Below are positions 9,741-19,474 of a stretch of DNA of 64,000 nucleotides, in pieces; within the stretch, counting starts at the first letter, position 1; every line of letters starts with the position of its first letter. The stretch spans positions 1 through 64,000 of the forward strand of contig NZ_VXKS01000005.1 of assembly GCF_008711525.1 (NCBI RefSeq), read 5' to 3'. The translations under genes were made by a program, and so were the position numbers. The notes beneath the pieces were generated by a model. That model did not search any database. It worked only from the letters and a program-made list of their open reading frames with translations, and was not told the DNA's origin. This DNA is from Cysteiniphilum sp. JM-1. GTDB lineage: Bacteria; Pseudomonadota; Gammaproteobacteria; Francisellales; Francisellaceae.

Positions 9741-10664
9741 TCAACTTAATTTTAACACTGATCGTTTTTTTAATACCATCACTAAAAAAACAGCTAGTAG
9801 CAACAACACTAAACCGCCACCAAACCACGGTGAGTGATCACTGACAAAACCAATAGCGCCATAGATATCAAGATCAAACAACCCAAATAACTGAATAAAT
9901 CCGACAATAAACGATGCACTGATCACGATCAGTAATATCGCAATATTGTAGCGACGAAAGCTCTGCTCATTTATTTTTTGAGTATTGATGAGCTTTGTCA
10001 TTAGTAATGCATCTAATGAATCAACCCACGTCATGCCAAGTGCAAAAGCAATTGGCAATGCCAAAATAAGCCAGATTGATTCACCACTTAATGATGCCGT
10101 TGCTGCTAATCCTAAAAGTGCAATTTCAGTCGCTGTATCAAAGCCAAGACCAAATAAAAAGCCAACTGGATACATCTTATAAGGCTTATCAACCATTTTA
10201 AACAAAGGCTTAACCCAACGTGTTAAGGGTGAATGTGTATGTGTGTTTTGTTGATGTTTAATGAGCTTATACAGTGATAATACATTCATACCTCCTGTAA
10301 GCCACAAAAAGGCAATTGATACAACCGATCCAATCACAGCACCAATACCAATGATACCAAGGCTCTCCGCCTTACTTAGGCTTATCCCTAAAATAACCAG
10401 CAAAGTCAGCAAAAACACAACACTAGAATGCCCCAGTGCAAAGAACAAGCCAGTTGTCACACTGGGTTTGCCTTTTTGTGCTAATTGACGTGTAACATTA
10501 TCAATGGCGACAATATGATCGACATCAAAGCCATGCCTAAGTCCTAACATAAAAGCAACAAACACGATGCCTAAAAGACTTAAATGCTGATAAAAGGCAA
10601 CGCTAAAAATAAGCCATATCAGCAAGCTAATAAAAATAAATCCACGAAAGAACCTTCTATGCAT
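9741..10664 (-). CDS. nickel/cobalt permease of the NiCoT (HoxN/NixA) family
   Basis: A 307-residue membrane protein with about eight segments. It carries the NiCoT signature RHGFDVDHIVAIDN (the HX4DH metal motif) and the second motif LFGLGFDTATEIALL. The family imports Ni2+ or Co2+ across the inner membrane. It starts 7 bases after the hydrogenase large subunit and is the last gene of the hyp-hyd operon, so nickel supply for the [NiFe] centre is the natural role. A His-rich stretch (HQQNTHTHS) in the middle loop may help bind metal. Confidence 0.93.
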   Translation of the reverse strand: MHRRFFRGFIFISLLIWLIFSVAFYQHLSLLGIVFVAFMLGLRHGFDVDHIVAIDNVTRQLAQKGKPSVTTGLFFALGHSSVVFLLTLLVILGISLSKAESLGIIGIGAVIGSVVSIAFLWLTGGMNVLSLYKLIKHQQNTHTHSPLTRWVKPLFKMVDKPYKMYPVGFLFGLGFDTATEIALLGLAATASLSGESIWLILALPIAFALGMTWVDSLDALLMTKLINTQKINEQSFRRYNIAILLIVISASFIVGFIQLFGLFDLDIYGAIGFVSDHSPWFGGGLVLLLLAVFLVMVLKKRSVLKLS

Positions 10665-10671
10665 AACGACC

Positions 10672-11997
10672 TCATGCGCGTTTGATATTTAATGTCAGAA
10701 AGTGAGCCGAACACGAGATACATGGATCGTAATTGCGAATCACCATTTCGGCATGCTGTCTTAACTCATCGTCTGATTTATCCAAGCCAAACTTGGTTAA
10801 TGACTGCTTAAGATCCGCCTCCATACAAGCTAAGTTTTGCGCAGTTGGCGGTGTAATACGGATTTTTGTCGCACATCCTTTGTCATCAAACTCAAAGTAG
10901 TCAATCTGAATTCCACGAGGTGCCTCTGTCGCACCCCACGCCTTGCCTGCCTTAAAGCTCACATCAACATAAGGTTTATCAGGATATTCATACGCTTCAA
11001 ATATACGCAGTATCTCACCAATCGCGTAATAGCATTCGATCGATCGCGCCAAAATACTATGAAAAATATTATTACTTGGAAACGAAATGCCCGTACTATT
11101 AGCAAGCGCTTGAACCTCTTTGGGTAGTTTATCAAAATTCAAATTCAAACGTGTTAATGGTGTTGTTAAATAGGGTTGTCCATCGCGTGTTGAATGAAGT
11201 GCCGTTGATTGTGGCGCATGAAACTCATAGAAATGCTCATCCCATTCTTCGATTGGAAAACACTCACCTCTGTTGGTTACGACATGTTCAGCAATTACTG
11301 GATACTGTCCACTGACATCGGTTAATGCCACTTGTAATACTTCATCAAAGCAGACATCAGGATAAGGTAATTGGGCAAACCACATCACAACATCTTTGGC
11401 ATCTTTTAGCGCTTCTTGTAGTCGTGGGATAAGTGCTTTGATTTCTTTAGGCTTAGGTGCTCGATAGAATCCACCCACTTTAATCGCACCAGGATGCACC
11501 GATCTGCCACCAAATAATGACAAAATATCATTACCCAAATGCTGTAATCTGACACCTCGCTTGACTTCATTAGGGAAGTCTTTTGCCATTTCAATCGCTG
11601 AGTGATACTTCAAAAAATCAGGAGCAGCTAAAATATGCGTATGCAAATAATGCGACTCCATCCATTCACCAAGATACATCACGCGTCGCATCTCATGCAC
11701 CCAAGGGGTCACCTCTACCTCAAAAGCTTTTTCCATCAAGGTCACCACACTCATTTGATACGCCATCGGGCAAATACCACAAATGCGTGCTACCGCATCA
11801 ATGATTTCATTCGGCTGACGTCCTTCTAAGAACTTCTCAAAATAACGTGGTGGCTCATAAATACGCACATGACATTTGGTGATTTCATTGTTATTAATCT
11901 CTAAATCAAGCGCACCTTCACCTTCGACACGCGCTAAAATAGGCACTTCTATTTTCGTTGTTTTGACATTATTTGCCGTATTGATTTGATTACTCAT
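10672..11997 (-). CDS. hydA: group 3b [NiFe] hydrogenase large (alpha) subunit
   Basis: Carries the Ni-Fe(CN)2CO active site of a cytoplasmic NADP-linked hydrogenase/sulfhydrogenase. Both cysteine pairs that hold nickel are present: RICGICP (about residues 70-76) and DPCISCSAH near the C-terminus. The residues after that His (FLTLNIKRA) form the extension a maturation endopeptidase removes. The 441-residue length fits group 3b. The start overlaps the small-subunit stop as ATGA. The order beta-gamma-delta-alpha matches the Pyrococcus hydBGDA operon, from which the symbol is taken. Confidence 0.94.
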   Translation of the reverse strand: MSNQINTANNVKTTKIEVPILARVEGEGALDLEINNNEITKCHVRIYEPPRYFEKFLEGRQPNEIIDAVARICGICPMAYQMSVVTLMEKAFEVEVTPWVHEMRRVMYLGEWMESHYLHTHILAAPDFLKYHSAIEMAKDFPNEVKRGVRLQHLGNDILSLFGGRSVHPGAIKVGGFYRAPKPKEIKALIPRLQEALKDAKDVVMWFAQLPYPDVCFDEVLQVALTDVSGQYPVIAEHVVTNRGECFPIEEWDEHFYEFHAPQSTALHSTRDGQPYLTTPLTRLNLNFDKLPKEVQALANSTGISFPSNNIFHSILARSIECYYAIGEILRIFEAYEYPDKPYVDVSFKAGKAWGATEAPRGIQIDYFEFDDKGCATKIRITPPTAQNLACMEADLKQSLTKFGLDKSDDELRQHAEMVIRNYDPCISCSAHFLTLNIKRA

Positions 11998-12806
11998 GCG
12001 TTATCTCCAGCCTGCTTGAAACCTTGTTGCTGATTATTGATAAAATGATATTTATGTGCAATCTCTTCATCGGTTAGCCCCATTGATTTTAGCTTTGCCG
12101 TCATCGCATCAAAATTGGCATATTTTGCCGCACCATAACAGCCATAACATCCGCGATTAATATGCGGACAAAGTGCATCACAGCCATTAGCCGTCACAGG
12201 ACCCAAGCACGGTTCATTACGTGCAACCATCACACAGGTGATTCCACGATGTTTACACGATGTGCAGACAGGTTCTACCACCTTTTCTGGCTCCACTTTA
12301 AATAACAATTGACGCACCGCATGATACATCTGATCAGAGCTTACCGGGCATCCCCTGATTTCAAAATCAACGCTGACATAATCCTCAATCGGTTTTGCGG
12401 TATCTAATTCCATTTTGTCAATCACATCGGTGTGTTGCGGGTAGACATCTTTCATCCAACCTTCAAACTGTTGGCGGGTAACATTATTTCTTAAAGCTTG
12501 AATGCCACCTGTTGTCGCACATGCGCCCATCGTAATAAGATATTTACTATTTTCACGAATCTTTTGAATGCGCCCTACATCATGTTTGGTATTAATACTG
12601 CCCTCAATAATCGCAATATCCACCTTGGCATCTTCGTCAACAGGACCTGCCTCAGCAAAGTGTTTGATCTCAACCAATTGTGATAATTTCAGCAGGCGAA
12701 TGCCATCATTAATAAATGCCAGTTGACAACCATCACATGAGCTAAACTTATGCACAGCAAGTGTGGGTTTGTTACTTAGATCTTTTAATTTACTCTCATT
12801 CGACAT
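11994..12806 (-). CDS. hydD: group 3b [NiFe] hydrogenase small (delta) subunit
   Basis: Electron-transfer subunit holding Fe-S clusters next to the active-site subunit. The start is ATG 12806 with AAGGGGG upstream, giving 270 residues; the longer open frame overlaps hydG out of frame and is unlikely. Cluster ligands are visible: SSCDGCQLAF (proximal cluster), MGACATTGG, RGCPVS, then CTSCKHRGITC and the late cysteine series CLGP, CDALCPH, GCYGCYG for further [4Fe-4S] clusters. It has no Tat signal, consistent with a soluble cytoplasmic enzyme. ATGA coupling links it to hydA. Confidence 0.93.
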   Translation of the reverse strand: MSNESKLKDLSNKPTLAVHKFSSCDGCQLAFINDGIRLLKLSQLVEIKHFAEAGPVDEDAKVDIAIIEGSINTKHDVGRIQKIRENSKYLITMGACATTGGIQALRNNVTRQQFEGWMKDVYPQHTDVIDKMELDTAKPIEDYVSVDFEIRGCPVSSDQMYHAVRQLLFKVEPEKVVEPVCTSCKHRGITCVMVARNEPCLGPVTANGCDALCPHINRGCYGCYGAAKYANFDAMTAKLKSMGLTDEEIAHKYHFINNQQQGFKQAGDNA

Positions 12807-12807
12807 T

Positions 12808-13659
12808 TTACACCCCCTTGATTGACAACAGTTTTTCAACTTGCGGATAGGCATAAACGGCACCATCTTTGCAGATAAACTCTTTGCCCATCTGGCAATG
12901 CCCACAATGCCCAATCGCACACTTCATGCTGCGCTCCAATGAGACAAACACATGATGCTCTGGCACCCCAATATCAATAAAGCTACGTGCGACATTTTTC
13001 ATCATAATCTCAGGACCAACACTCATCACATAAGTATTTTGATAATCTAGCTTAAGATCTTTAACCGCTTCGGTGACAAAACCTTTATACCATTGCCATG
13101 GACCAAATGGCTCGCCCTCAGTTGCCGTTACAATCACCTGTGTATTTGGGATAGCATTCCAACGCGTGTATTTATCCTGATAAATGAGTCCTTCACTGTG
13201 ACGCACACCTTGCACTACATAAATCCGTCCATATGCTTCGCGATTTTTTAGCATCATTTCAGTTGCGGCAACCAATGGTGCGTTACCCAACCCACCGGTC
13301 ATAATCACAACATCCTTGCCTTGCGCTTCATCCACTGGCCAGCTGCTGCCAAAAGGTCCACGAATACCAACCTTTTGACCTTTTTTTAGTTGATGCATAC
13401 CTTGTGTCACACGTCCAACGACTTGAATGGTATGTTCAAAAACATCATGATTAAACTCGCGATCATTAACAATCGAGATTGCCACTTCACCCACACCATA
13501 AAGATAAATCATATTAAACTGTCCAGGTTTGAAGCTATATTTCTGGCGTAAATCCGCATCACATAAACGTAAACGTAAGGTAAAAATATCTGGTGCATCA
13601 TCAATAAAGTCAATAATCTCAGCCTCGTGTGGCAAATAAGCATCTTGTGGGTAAATCAT
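12808..13659 (-). CDS. hydG: sulfhydrogenase gamma subunit, FAD/NAD(P)-binding with [2Fe-2S]
   Basis: A 283-residue ferredoxin-NADP reductase-like subunit that passes electrons between NAD(P)H and the hydrogenase clusters. Order: FAD-binding barrel (about 10-100, FKPGQFNMIYL), NAD(P)-binding domain (about 105-220, VIMTGGLGNAPLVAATEMML), then a C-terminal [2Fe-2S] site, CAIGHCGHCQMG followed by a fourth Cys in FICKDG. This is the dihydroorotate dehydrogenase K/HydG type. The symbol follows the archaeal hydBGDA nomenclature, not the unrelated radical-SAM HydG of [FeFe] hydrogenases. It overlaps hydB by ATGA and is one base from hydD. Confidence 0.92.
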   Translation of the reverse strand: MIYPQDAYLPHEAEIIDFIDDAPDIFTLRLRLCDADLRQKYSFKPGQFNMIYLYGVGEVAISIVNDREFNHDVFEHTIQVVGRVTQGMHQLKKGQKVGIRGPFGSSWPVDEAQGKDVVIMTGGLGNAPLVAATEMMLKNREAYGRIYVVQGVRHSEGLIYQDKYTRWNAIPNTQVIVTATEGEPFGPWQWYKGFVTEAVKDLKLDYQNTYVMSVGPEIMMKNVARSFIDIGVPEHHVFVSLERSMKCAIGHCGHCQMGKEFICKDGAVYAYPQVEKLLSIKGV

Positions 13660-14789
13660 GCTTTTTTCTCCTGCTTTTCCTGCTTATTCTGCTTCTTTTG
13701 ACAGATAATGTTTATTTCATCCGTAACATCAATACTCACAGGACACCACGTAATACAGCGCCCGCAACCAACACAGCCCTTGGTTCTAAACTGCTCGCGC
13801 CAAGTGGAGAATTTATGTGTTATCCATTGACGATATCGATGTTTAGGTTCTTGACGATATAACTCACCATGCGTGTAACTATGATCTAAACCAAAGCATG
13901 AATCCCATTCGCGTAAATGCGTACTTATTTGCCCTTCCAAATCAGGCTCTTCTTTCTCGGTATGACAAAAGCATGTCGGACAAGATTGTGTGCAACTACC
14001 ACACGATAAACAGCGTTTAGCAACATCATCCCATTGCGGATGATCTAAGTTGGCAAATAGCGCCTTTTCAACCGTTGTTAAGGGCGGGATGCTTTTCTCT
14101 TGCATTGCATATACCGCTTTGACTCTTTGTTCCGCTTCATAGGTTTGCGCACCAGTAGCTGGATTTAATTGCAGCTGCTCAATAAGCGCTCTACCTTTGT
14201 CGCTACCTGATTCAATAACAAAACCACCATTGATTTCCGTCATTGCCCACTCAAAGCCTTTATCAGCATATGGGCTATCACCTAGACTAATACAAAAGCA
14301 ATTACTATGACAACTGGTACAATTAGCTGCAATGATAAACATCGCTTCACGTCTCGCCTTATAACGCACATCTTGATAGGCATTTTCGATAAACACACGA
14401 TCTTGAATTTCAATCGCGCGCAAATCACAAGGTCTGACACCTAAAACAGCATATTTTTGTTTATTTAACGCTTGCTCAAACGTCAATTTACCGCTGTCAT
14501 CACGCTTGACTTGCCATAATACTTCTTTCTCTTTAAATAGCATCGGTTTTACCGATTGAACTGGCAGACTCCATGCAAAAGCTTTGTTTTCATTGGTTTT
14601 TTTGACGTGATAATGCGCAGGTTTCTGCTCATCAACGTAGCCCCATGGCAATTCAGCTGCTTTTTCAATATCATCATACACAATCGCCTGATCATCAACG
14701 ATTGGTGCTTTTACCTCAAAACCCTGTGCCTTTAAGGCGCTAATTAAATCATCTAGACGCTGATGCGCTAAAAAATAAAACTGACTCAT
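13656..14789 (-). CDS. hydB: sulfhydrogenase beta subunit, 4Fe-4S protein
   Basis: A 377-residue Fe-S subunit of group 3b hydrogenases, associated with electron output to NADP or sulfur/polysulfide. Cysteine motifs run along the protein: GVRPCDLRAIEIQD, NCTSCHSNCFC (about 165-175), CLSCGSCTQSCPTCFC (about 255-270) and CVGCGRCITWCPVSID (about 340-355), the last two being ferredoxin-type [4Fe-4S] sites. It follows hypE by 15 bases and overlaps hydG by ATGA. The Lys/Gln-rich tail (KKQNKQEKQEKK) is low complexity. Confidence 0.92.
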   Translation of the reverse strand: MSQFYFLAHQRLDDLISALKAQGFEVKAPIVDDQAIVYDDIEKAAELPWGYVDEQKPAHYHVKKTNENKAFAWSLPVQSVKPMLFKEKEVLWQVKRDDSGKLTFEQALNKQKYAVLGVRPCDLRAIEIQDRVFIENAYQDVRYKARREAMFIIAANCTSCHSNCFCISLGDSPYADKGFEWAMTEINGGFVIESGSDKGRALIEQLQLNPATGAQTYEAEQRVKAVYAMQEKSIPPLTTVEKALFANLDHPQWDDVAKRCLSCGSCTQSCPTCFCHTEKEEPDLEGQISTHLREWDSCFGLDHSYTHGELYRQEPKHRYRQWITHKFSTWREQFRTKGCVGCGRCITWCPVSIDVTDEINIICQKKQNKQEKQEKKA

Positions 14790-14804
14790 TATTCCTCCTT
14801 ATGC

Positions 14805-15830
14805 TTAGCAAATTCTTGGTAGTTGTTCACCACTTAGCCAATCGACGCGTCTAAGCCCACCAAAGCTTGTTTGCATATTGACCGATGCATTGCCTACTTT
14901 ATCAACCTTAGCAATCACACTGGCATTTTTGCCCAACTCATCTTGCTGTAAACACGTTAATACCTTTTCAACTTCGCTTTCATCACAAACAATTAAAACC
15001 TTGCCTTCATTTGCAATAAAAAGTGGATCCAAACCCAGTAACTCGCAAGCAGAGCGCACTTCTTCACTAACGACAAGTGCAGATTCATCAATACTAATAC
15101 CTACTTGATGTTGGCTCGCCCATTCATTTAAAGTCGCAGCAACACCGCCTCGCGTCGGATCACGCATTGTTTTAATACGACAACCTGATTGATGTAGTCT
15201 TTCAAGCAAATGATTTAGATTAATAGCATCACTTTTGACATCACAGTCAAAGCTTAAACCCTCGCGCTTTGACATCACAGCAACACCATGCTCGGCAATC
15301 GCCCCGTTGATAATGATGCAATCACCCATTGCTAATGGCTCATGAGTGACAAAGTCATCCATAACAACACCTATCCCTGTTGTGTTGATAAAAATACCAT
15401 CGCCTTTGCCTTTCTCAACCACCTTGGTATCACCTGTTACTAATTGGACATGAGATGCTTTGGCTGCGTCAGCCATTGACTCAACAATCGCTTTTAAATC
15501 ACTCAGTGGTAACCCTTCTTCTAAAATAAAGCCGACAGAGAGAAAAAGCGGCTTCACACCACCAACTGCCAGATCATTCACCGTACCATAAACAGCTAAA
15601 CTGCCAATATTGCCACCTGGGAAAAAGTACGGCGTAATCACATAACTATCGGTTGTCATCGCAATTTTACCATTGAGATTTGGTAACGTCGCTTGATCCT
15701 CGCCTTGAGATAAATACTCATTATCAAAGGCTTTCTTCATCAACTGATCAATCAAACGATTCATCGCTTTGCCACCGGCACCCATCGCAAGATCCACCAC
15801 ACCTGATTTAAAGTTTAATTTAATACTCAT
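14805..15830 (-). CDS. hypE: hydrogenase maturation protein HypE
   Basis: Dehydrates the carbamoyl group on its C-terminal cysteine to form the cyanide ligands of the Ni-Fe site. The ATG at 15830 overlaps the hypD stop as ATGA, giving 341 residues; a longer open frame upstream is spurious. The PurM/AIR-synthase-like fold shows in GDTKVVEKGKGDG and DPTRGGVAATLNEWA. The essential C-terminus ends PRIC with the acceptor Cys last. Confidence 0.95.
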   Translation of the reverse strand: MSIKLNFKSGVVDLAMGAGGKAMNRLIDQLMKKAFDNEYLSQGEDQATLPNLNGKIAMTTDSYVITPYFFPGGNIGSLAVYGTVNDLAVGGVKPLFLSVGFILEEGLPLSDLKAIVESMADAAKASHVQLVTGDTKVVEKGKGDGIFINTTGIGVVMDDFVTHEPLAMGDCIIINGAIAEHGVAVMSKREGLSFDCDVKSDAINLNHLLERLHQSGCRIKTMRDPTRGGVAATLNEWASQHQVGISIDESALVVSEEVRSACELLGLDPLFIANEGKVLIVCDESEVEKVLTCLQQDELGKNASVIAKVDKVGNASVNMQTSFGGLRRVDWLSGEQLPRIC

Positions 15831-16927
15831 GCCAACACTCCTTGGTATTGATAATGTGCCGCACATGCCCCTTCAGAGGAAACCATACATGCTCCCATCG
15901 GTTGCTCAGGTGTGCAGGCAATACCAAAGAGCTTGCAGTCTTTAGGCTCTTTGACCCCTCGTAAAATATCAGGGCATGCACACGCCTTATGCTCTTGCCC
16001 TTTGATGATTGGTATATCAAAGACCACCTCAGCATCAAACTGTGCATATTTATCTTTAATCTTTAGCGCGCTTTTTGGGATGAATCCTAATCCACGCCAC
16101 TCAAAGGTCTCTCGTAATTCTAAATACTCAGCGACTAATTGCTGTGCAAAGGTGTTTCCCTGAGGCGTCACCGCACGTGTGTATTGGTTTTTGACACCCA
16201 CCTCATCACGATTAATCATCTGGATCAACATCACAATAGATTGCAATACATCTAAAGGTTCAAATCCCGCAATCACCACAGGTTTGGCAAAGCGCGTTGC
16301 CACATCATGATACGCATCACTGCCAATAACAATACTGACATGTGAAGGGCCGACAAAGCCATCAATTTTGACTTCATCGGATAAGATAGCTTCCATCGCA
16401 ATCGGTGTTAGCACATGATTACAAAATACAAAGAAGTTATTCAAGCCTAACTTTAATGCTTTATCTAATACTACGGCTGTCGGTGGTGTTGTTGTCTCAA
16501 AGCCAATGGCAAAAAAGATCACTTTCTTATCTGGGTTCTCTTTAGCCAACTTTAACGCATCTTCACTTGAATAGATCATGCGCACATCTGCACCGCGCGC
16601 TTTGGCTTTGAGTAGACTATCTTGGTTTGTGCCAGGCACTCGCAACATATCAGCATAGCTGCAAAAAATCACACTCGGCTGTAAGGAAAGAAAAATCGCC
16701 TGATCAACACGCGCAACCGGTAGCACACATACAGGACATCCAGGACCGTGAATCATCTTAATCTCAGCTGGCAATAGCCCTGTGATACCATAACGATGAA
16801 TCGCATGCGTGTGCCCGCCGCAAAACTCCATCAAGTGATATTTTCGCCCACTTTGCACGCTATTGTTAATCTCAGTAATAAGTCCTTTGGCAACTTTTGG
16901 ATCGCGAAAAACCTCAATATAGTTCAT
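15827..16927 (-). CDS. hypD: hydrogenase maturation protein HypD
   Basis: A 366-residue Fe-S protein that, with HypC, assembles the Fe(CN)2CO unit. Conserved Cys motifs are present: MEFCGGHTHAIHRYG, GPGCPVCVLP, and the C-terminal cluster ligands KACACPDILRG, CKLFGIACTPEQPMGACMVSSEGAC. The start overlaps the hypC stop (ATGA) and the stop overlaps the hypE start (ATGA), indicating tight translational coupling in hypC-hypD-hypE. Confidence 0.96.
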   Translation of the reverse strand: MNYIEVFRDPKVAKGLITEINNSVQSGRKYHLMEFCGGHTHAIHRYGITGLLPAEIKMIHGPGCPVCVLPVARVDQAIFLSLQPSVIFCSYADMLRVPGTNQDSLLKAKARGADVRMIYSSEDALKLAKENPDKKVIFFAIGFETTTPPTAVVLDKALKLGLNNFFVFCNHVLTPIAMEAILSDEVKIDGFVGPSHVSIVIGSDAYHDVATRFAKPVVIAGFEPLDVLQSIVMLIQMINRDEVGVKNQYTRAVTPQGNTFAQQLVAEYLELRETFEWRGLGFIPKSALKIKDKYAQFDAEVVFDIPIIKGQEHKACACPDILRGVKEPKDCKLFGIACTPEQPMGACMVSSEGACAAHYQYQGVLA

Positions 16928-17160
16928 AGCTCACCTCGATCTTGTTGCAGCATTTCAGCAAAATCTTTTAACGTTTGTTTGGCTTGTGATTCATCTAGTT
17001 TACTAAGCGCAAAGCCAACATGAACGATCACATAGTCATTGATAACAACCTGATCTTTTAATAATGCCAAGGAAATCTCTTTGCGCACACCACCGATATT
17101 AACCAGCGCTTGGTCATCGCCATTAAGCGCTATAATCTGTGCAGGAATTGCTAAGCACAT
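16924..17160 (-). CDS. hypC: hydrogenase assembly chaperone HypC
   Basis: A 78-residue chaperone of the HypC/HybG family that carries the iron moiety with HypD and delivers it to the large subunit. The N-terminus MCLAIPAQI holds the essential Cys2, and VHVGFALSKLDE is the family core. AAGGAG lies about 8 bases before the ATG. The first 38 bases overlap the end of hypF in another frame. Confidence 0.95.
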   Translation of the reverse strand: MCLAIPAQIIALNGDDQALVNIGGVRKEISLALLKDQVVINDYVIVHVGFALSKLDESQAKQTLKDFAEMLQQDRGEL

Positions 17161-19408
17161 GCCTTTTCTCCTTGTTTAATTTATTCGCCGCAAGCCATGC
17201 TTGCCCTAAACTAACCCCGCCATCATTGACTGGGATTTTTTGTGGCACAACCGCCTCTAAGCCAAACGTTTCTAAATACTGCACAACTTGAGTCAACAGC
17301 ACTTTGTTTTGAAAACAACCACCTGTTAATATCACTTGAGTAATACCTTTGTTGACTGCATGACCATGCGCCCATAAGGCTAAAGCATAAGCCAATGTCC
17401 CATGAAATAGCTCACTGCCTTTATCTTTTGGCATAGCAATTATTCTCGCGACTAATTGTGATACATCCAGTTGATTATTATTTATATCAATCAAGCTTTT
17501 ATCAACCCTAGGTACGTTAACCAATGCTTCAAGTTTCATTGCAGCTTCTGCTTCAAAGCTATTGTAATGACAGACATCTAACAAACTTGCCACACCATCA
17601 AATAAACGCCCCATACTTGTCGTATATGCTAGGTTTTCTTTGTTTTTCTCAAGTAATTGTAAAAAACTTGGTGCTTTTTCATTTGCTAATAGATGCTTTG
17701 GCACTTTGAACTCCAAGTCAACACACAAACTAAGCGCCATACGCCATGGCTCTTTTTGCACCCGATCACCACCTAAATAGGGCATCGATTGAAGTGCTGA
17801 TACGCGTGTAAACTTAAGTGCTTCAATATCACAATGATAAAGCTCGCCACCTCGCGCCATACCATCATCACCCAAACCAAAACCATCAAGTACAATCGCT
17901 AATACCGGAGCTTCTGGTGCATACTCCGCTACGGCTGCAGCAATATGCGCCTCATGATGTTGCACGCGAATAAGTGGTAAATTTAAGCACTCAGCAAACT
18001 CAGTCGTATAGAAGTCCGGATGCAAGTCACACGCCACGGCATTGAATCTCACACCAAATAAATGTTGATAGTGACGAAACGCTTTTTCAAAGTACTCAAT
18101 ACTATCGACGCTATCCATATCACCAATATATTGTGAGAGATATGCTTCATTGTGGTTGATAAAACAAAAGGTGTTTTTCAACAGAGCACCCGTTGCAAAG
18201 ACACAAGGTAATTCACGATTGAGCTTAATTGTTAATGGCACAAACCCACGCGCGCGACGGATCATCATTGATTTATCTAAAACCACGCGCATTACGCTAT
18301 CGTCACTTTGCATCGCAATTTGTCTATCATCACTCACAATCATATCGGCAATGGGTGCAAGCAACTGATAAGCTTGATGATTATCCGCAATAATACTGCC
18401 ACCAGATAAGTTAGCACTTGTTACCACCAGTAATAGATCATTTGCTTGGTGCAACCAATCACGATCTTTCGGTTGACCTAAGAGATAATAAAAAAGCAAA
18501 TAATCACCAGCAGAATTAGGTAACATCACACCTAGCTCATTAAGATCAGGTGCGAGCGATTTAGGCAACTGAGCCGTTGTTTTCTTTTCTAACAATAGAA
18601 TTGGGCGAGCCGACGAATTTAATAGCACACTTTCTTCTTGATTACACTGCACATATTGTTCAATACTGGCTTGATTTAATACCATTAATGCGAAAGGTTT
18701 AGATGGTCTTTTTTTACGTTGTCTTAAGTACGTAATCGCTACTTCATTTTTAGCATCGACAACCAGTTTAAAACCGCTATGTGTTTTCAACGCTAAAATG
18801 TCACCTTGTTTCAGTGTTTGCACCAAATCAGAAAAGGCATGAGATAATTTGGGACCACACGCGTGACAAGCCGTTGTTTGTGCGTGATAACGTCGATCTA
18901 AAGGATTGCGATAAACACGCAAGCAATCATCACATAATGGAAACTTGGAAAACGTCGTCGTTTCTCGATCATAAGGTAAAGACTCGGTAACACTAAAGCG
19001 CGGACCACAATACGTGCAACTCGTGAAAGGATAAAGATAATAGCGACTATTTGGATCAAATAGCTCACTCAGGCAGTCATCACAAATAACACTATCGGCT
19101 GGAATTTTGGTCTGAGACGCCCCTTTACTACTGGATAAAATACTAAAATGATCAAATGCTTTAACAATATTGATTTCAGTCATTTTGATATGTTCAATTT
19201 GCGCAAGCTTAGGTAATTGCTGCCTCATCAATGTGCAGAAATTCTCAGCTTCCTGATGTGTCGTTTGTAGAATGATTTCAACACCATGTAGCGTATTTTG
19301 CACACTGCCAGATAAGCCATTTTTCACAGCCAAAGTATAAACAAATGGTCTAAAGCCCACACCTTGAACGATGCCATTAACTATGATTTTGACTGCTGTT
19401 ATACCCAT
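17123..19408 (-). CDS. hypF: carbamoyltransferase HypF
   Basis: Makes thiocarboxamide on HypE from carbamoyl phosphate, the source of the active-site cyanides. The 761 residues show the full domain order: acylphosphatase (IVQGVGFRPFVY, about 10-90), two zinc fingers (CDDCLSELF, CTYCGPRF, CDDCLRVY, CHACGPK, about 105-190), a YrdC-like domain (about 200-375) and a Kae1-like domain with HHEAHIAAAVAE (about 480) and GGCFQNKVLL (about 695). It lies 66 bases after hypB. The C-terminus runs 38 bases into hypC. Confidence 0.96.
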   Translation of the reverse strand: MGITAVKIIVNGIVQGVGFRPFVYTLAVKNGLSGSVQNTLHGVEIILQTTHQEAENFCTLMRQQLPKLAQIEHIKMTEINIVKAFDHFSILSSSKGASQTKIPADSVICDDCLSELFDPNSRYYLYPFTSCTYCGPRFSVTESLPYDRETTTFSKFPLCDDCLRVYRNPLDRRYHAQTTACHACGPKLSHAFSDLVQTLKQGDILALKTHSGFKLVVDAKNEVAITYLRQRKKRPSKPFALMVLNQASIEQYVQCNQEESVLLNSSARPILLLEKKTTAQLPKSLAPDLNELGVMLPNSAGDYLLFYYLLGQPKDRDWLHQANDLLLVVTSANLSGGSIIADNHQAYQLLAPIADMIVSDDRQIAMQSDDSVMRVVLDKSMMIRRARGFVPLTIKLNRELPCVFATGALLKNTFCFINHNEAYLSQYIGDMDSVDSIEYFEKAFRHYQHLFGVRFNAVACDLHPDFYTTEFAECLNLPLIRVQHHEAHIAAAVAEYAPEAPVLAIVLDGFGLGDDGMARGGELYHCDIEALKFTRVSALQSMPYLGGDRVQKEPWRMALSLCVDLEFKVPKHLLANEKAPSFLQLLEKNKENLAYTTSMGRLFDGVASLLDVCHYNSFEAEAAMKLEALVNVPRVDKSLIDINNNQLDVSQLVARIIAMPKDKGSELFHGTLAYALALWAHGHAVNKGITQVILTGGCFQNKVLLTQVVQYLETFGLEAVVPQKIPVNDGGVSLGQAWLAANKLNKEKRHVLSNSCTDYSA

Positions 19409-19474
19409 TTGTTATCTAACCAATTCAAAAAATTTGCCACACCCAGTTAAAGACCCAAGAAAAACGTCTTTAAG

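Noticed and set aside
12807-12920. Longer start for the hydrogenase small subunit
   Set aside because: It would overlap the 3' part of hydG in another frame; ATG 12806 has AAGGGGG and begins where the family begins.
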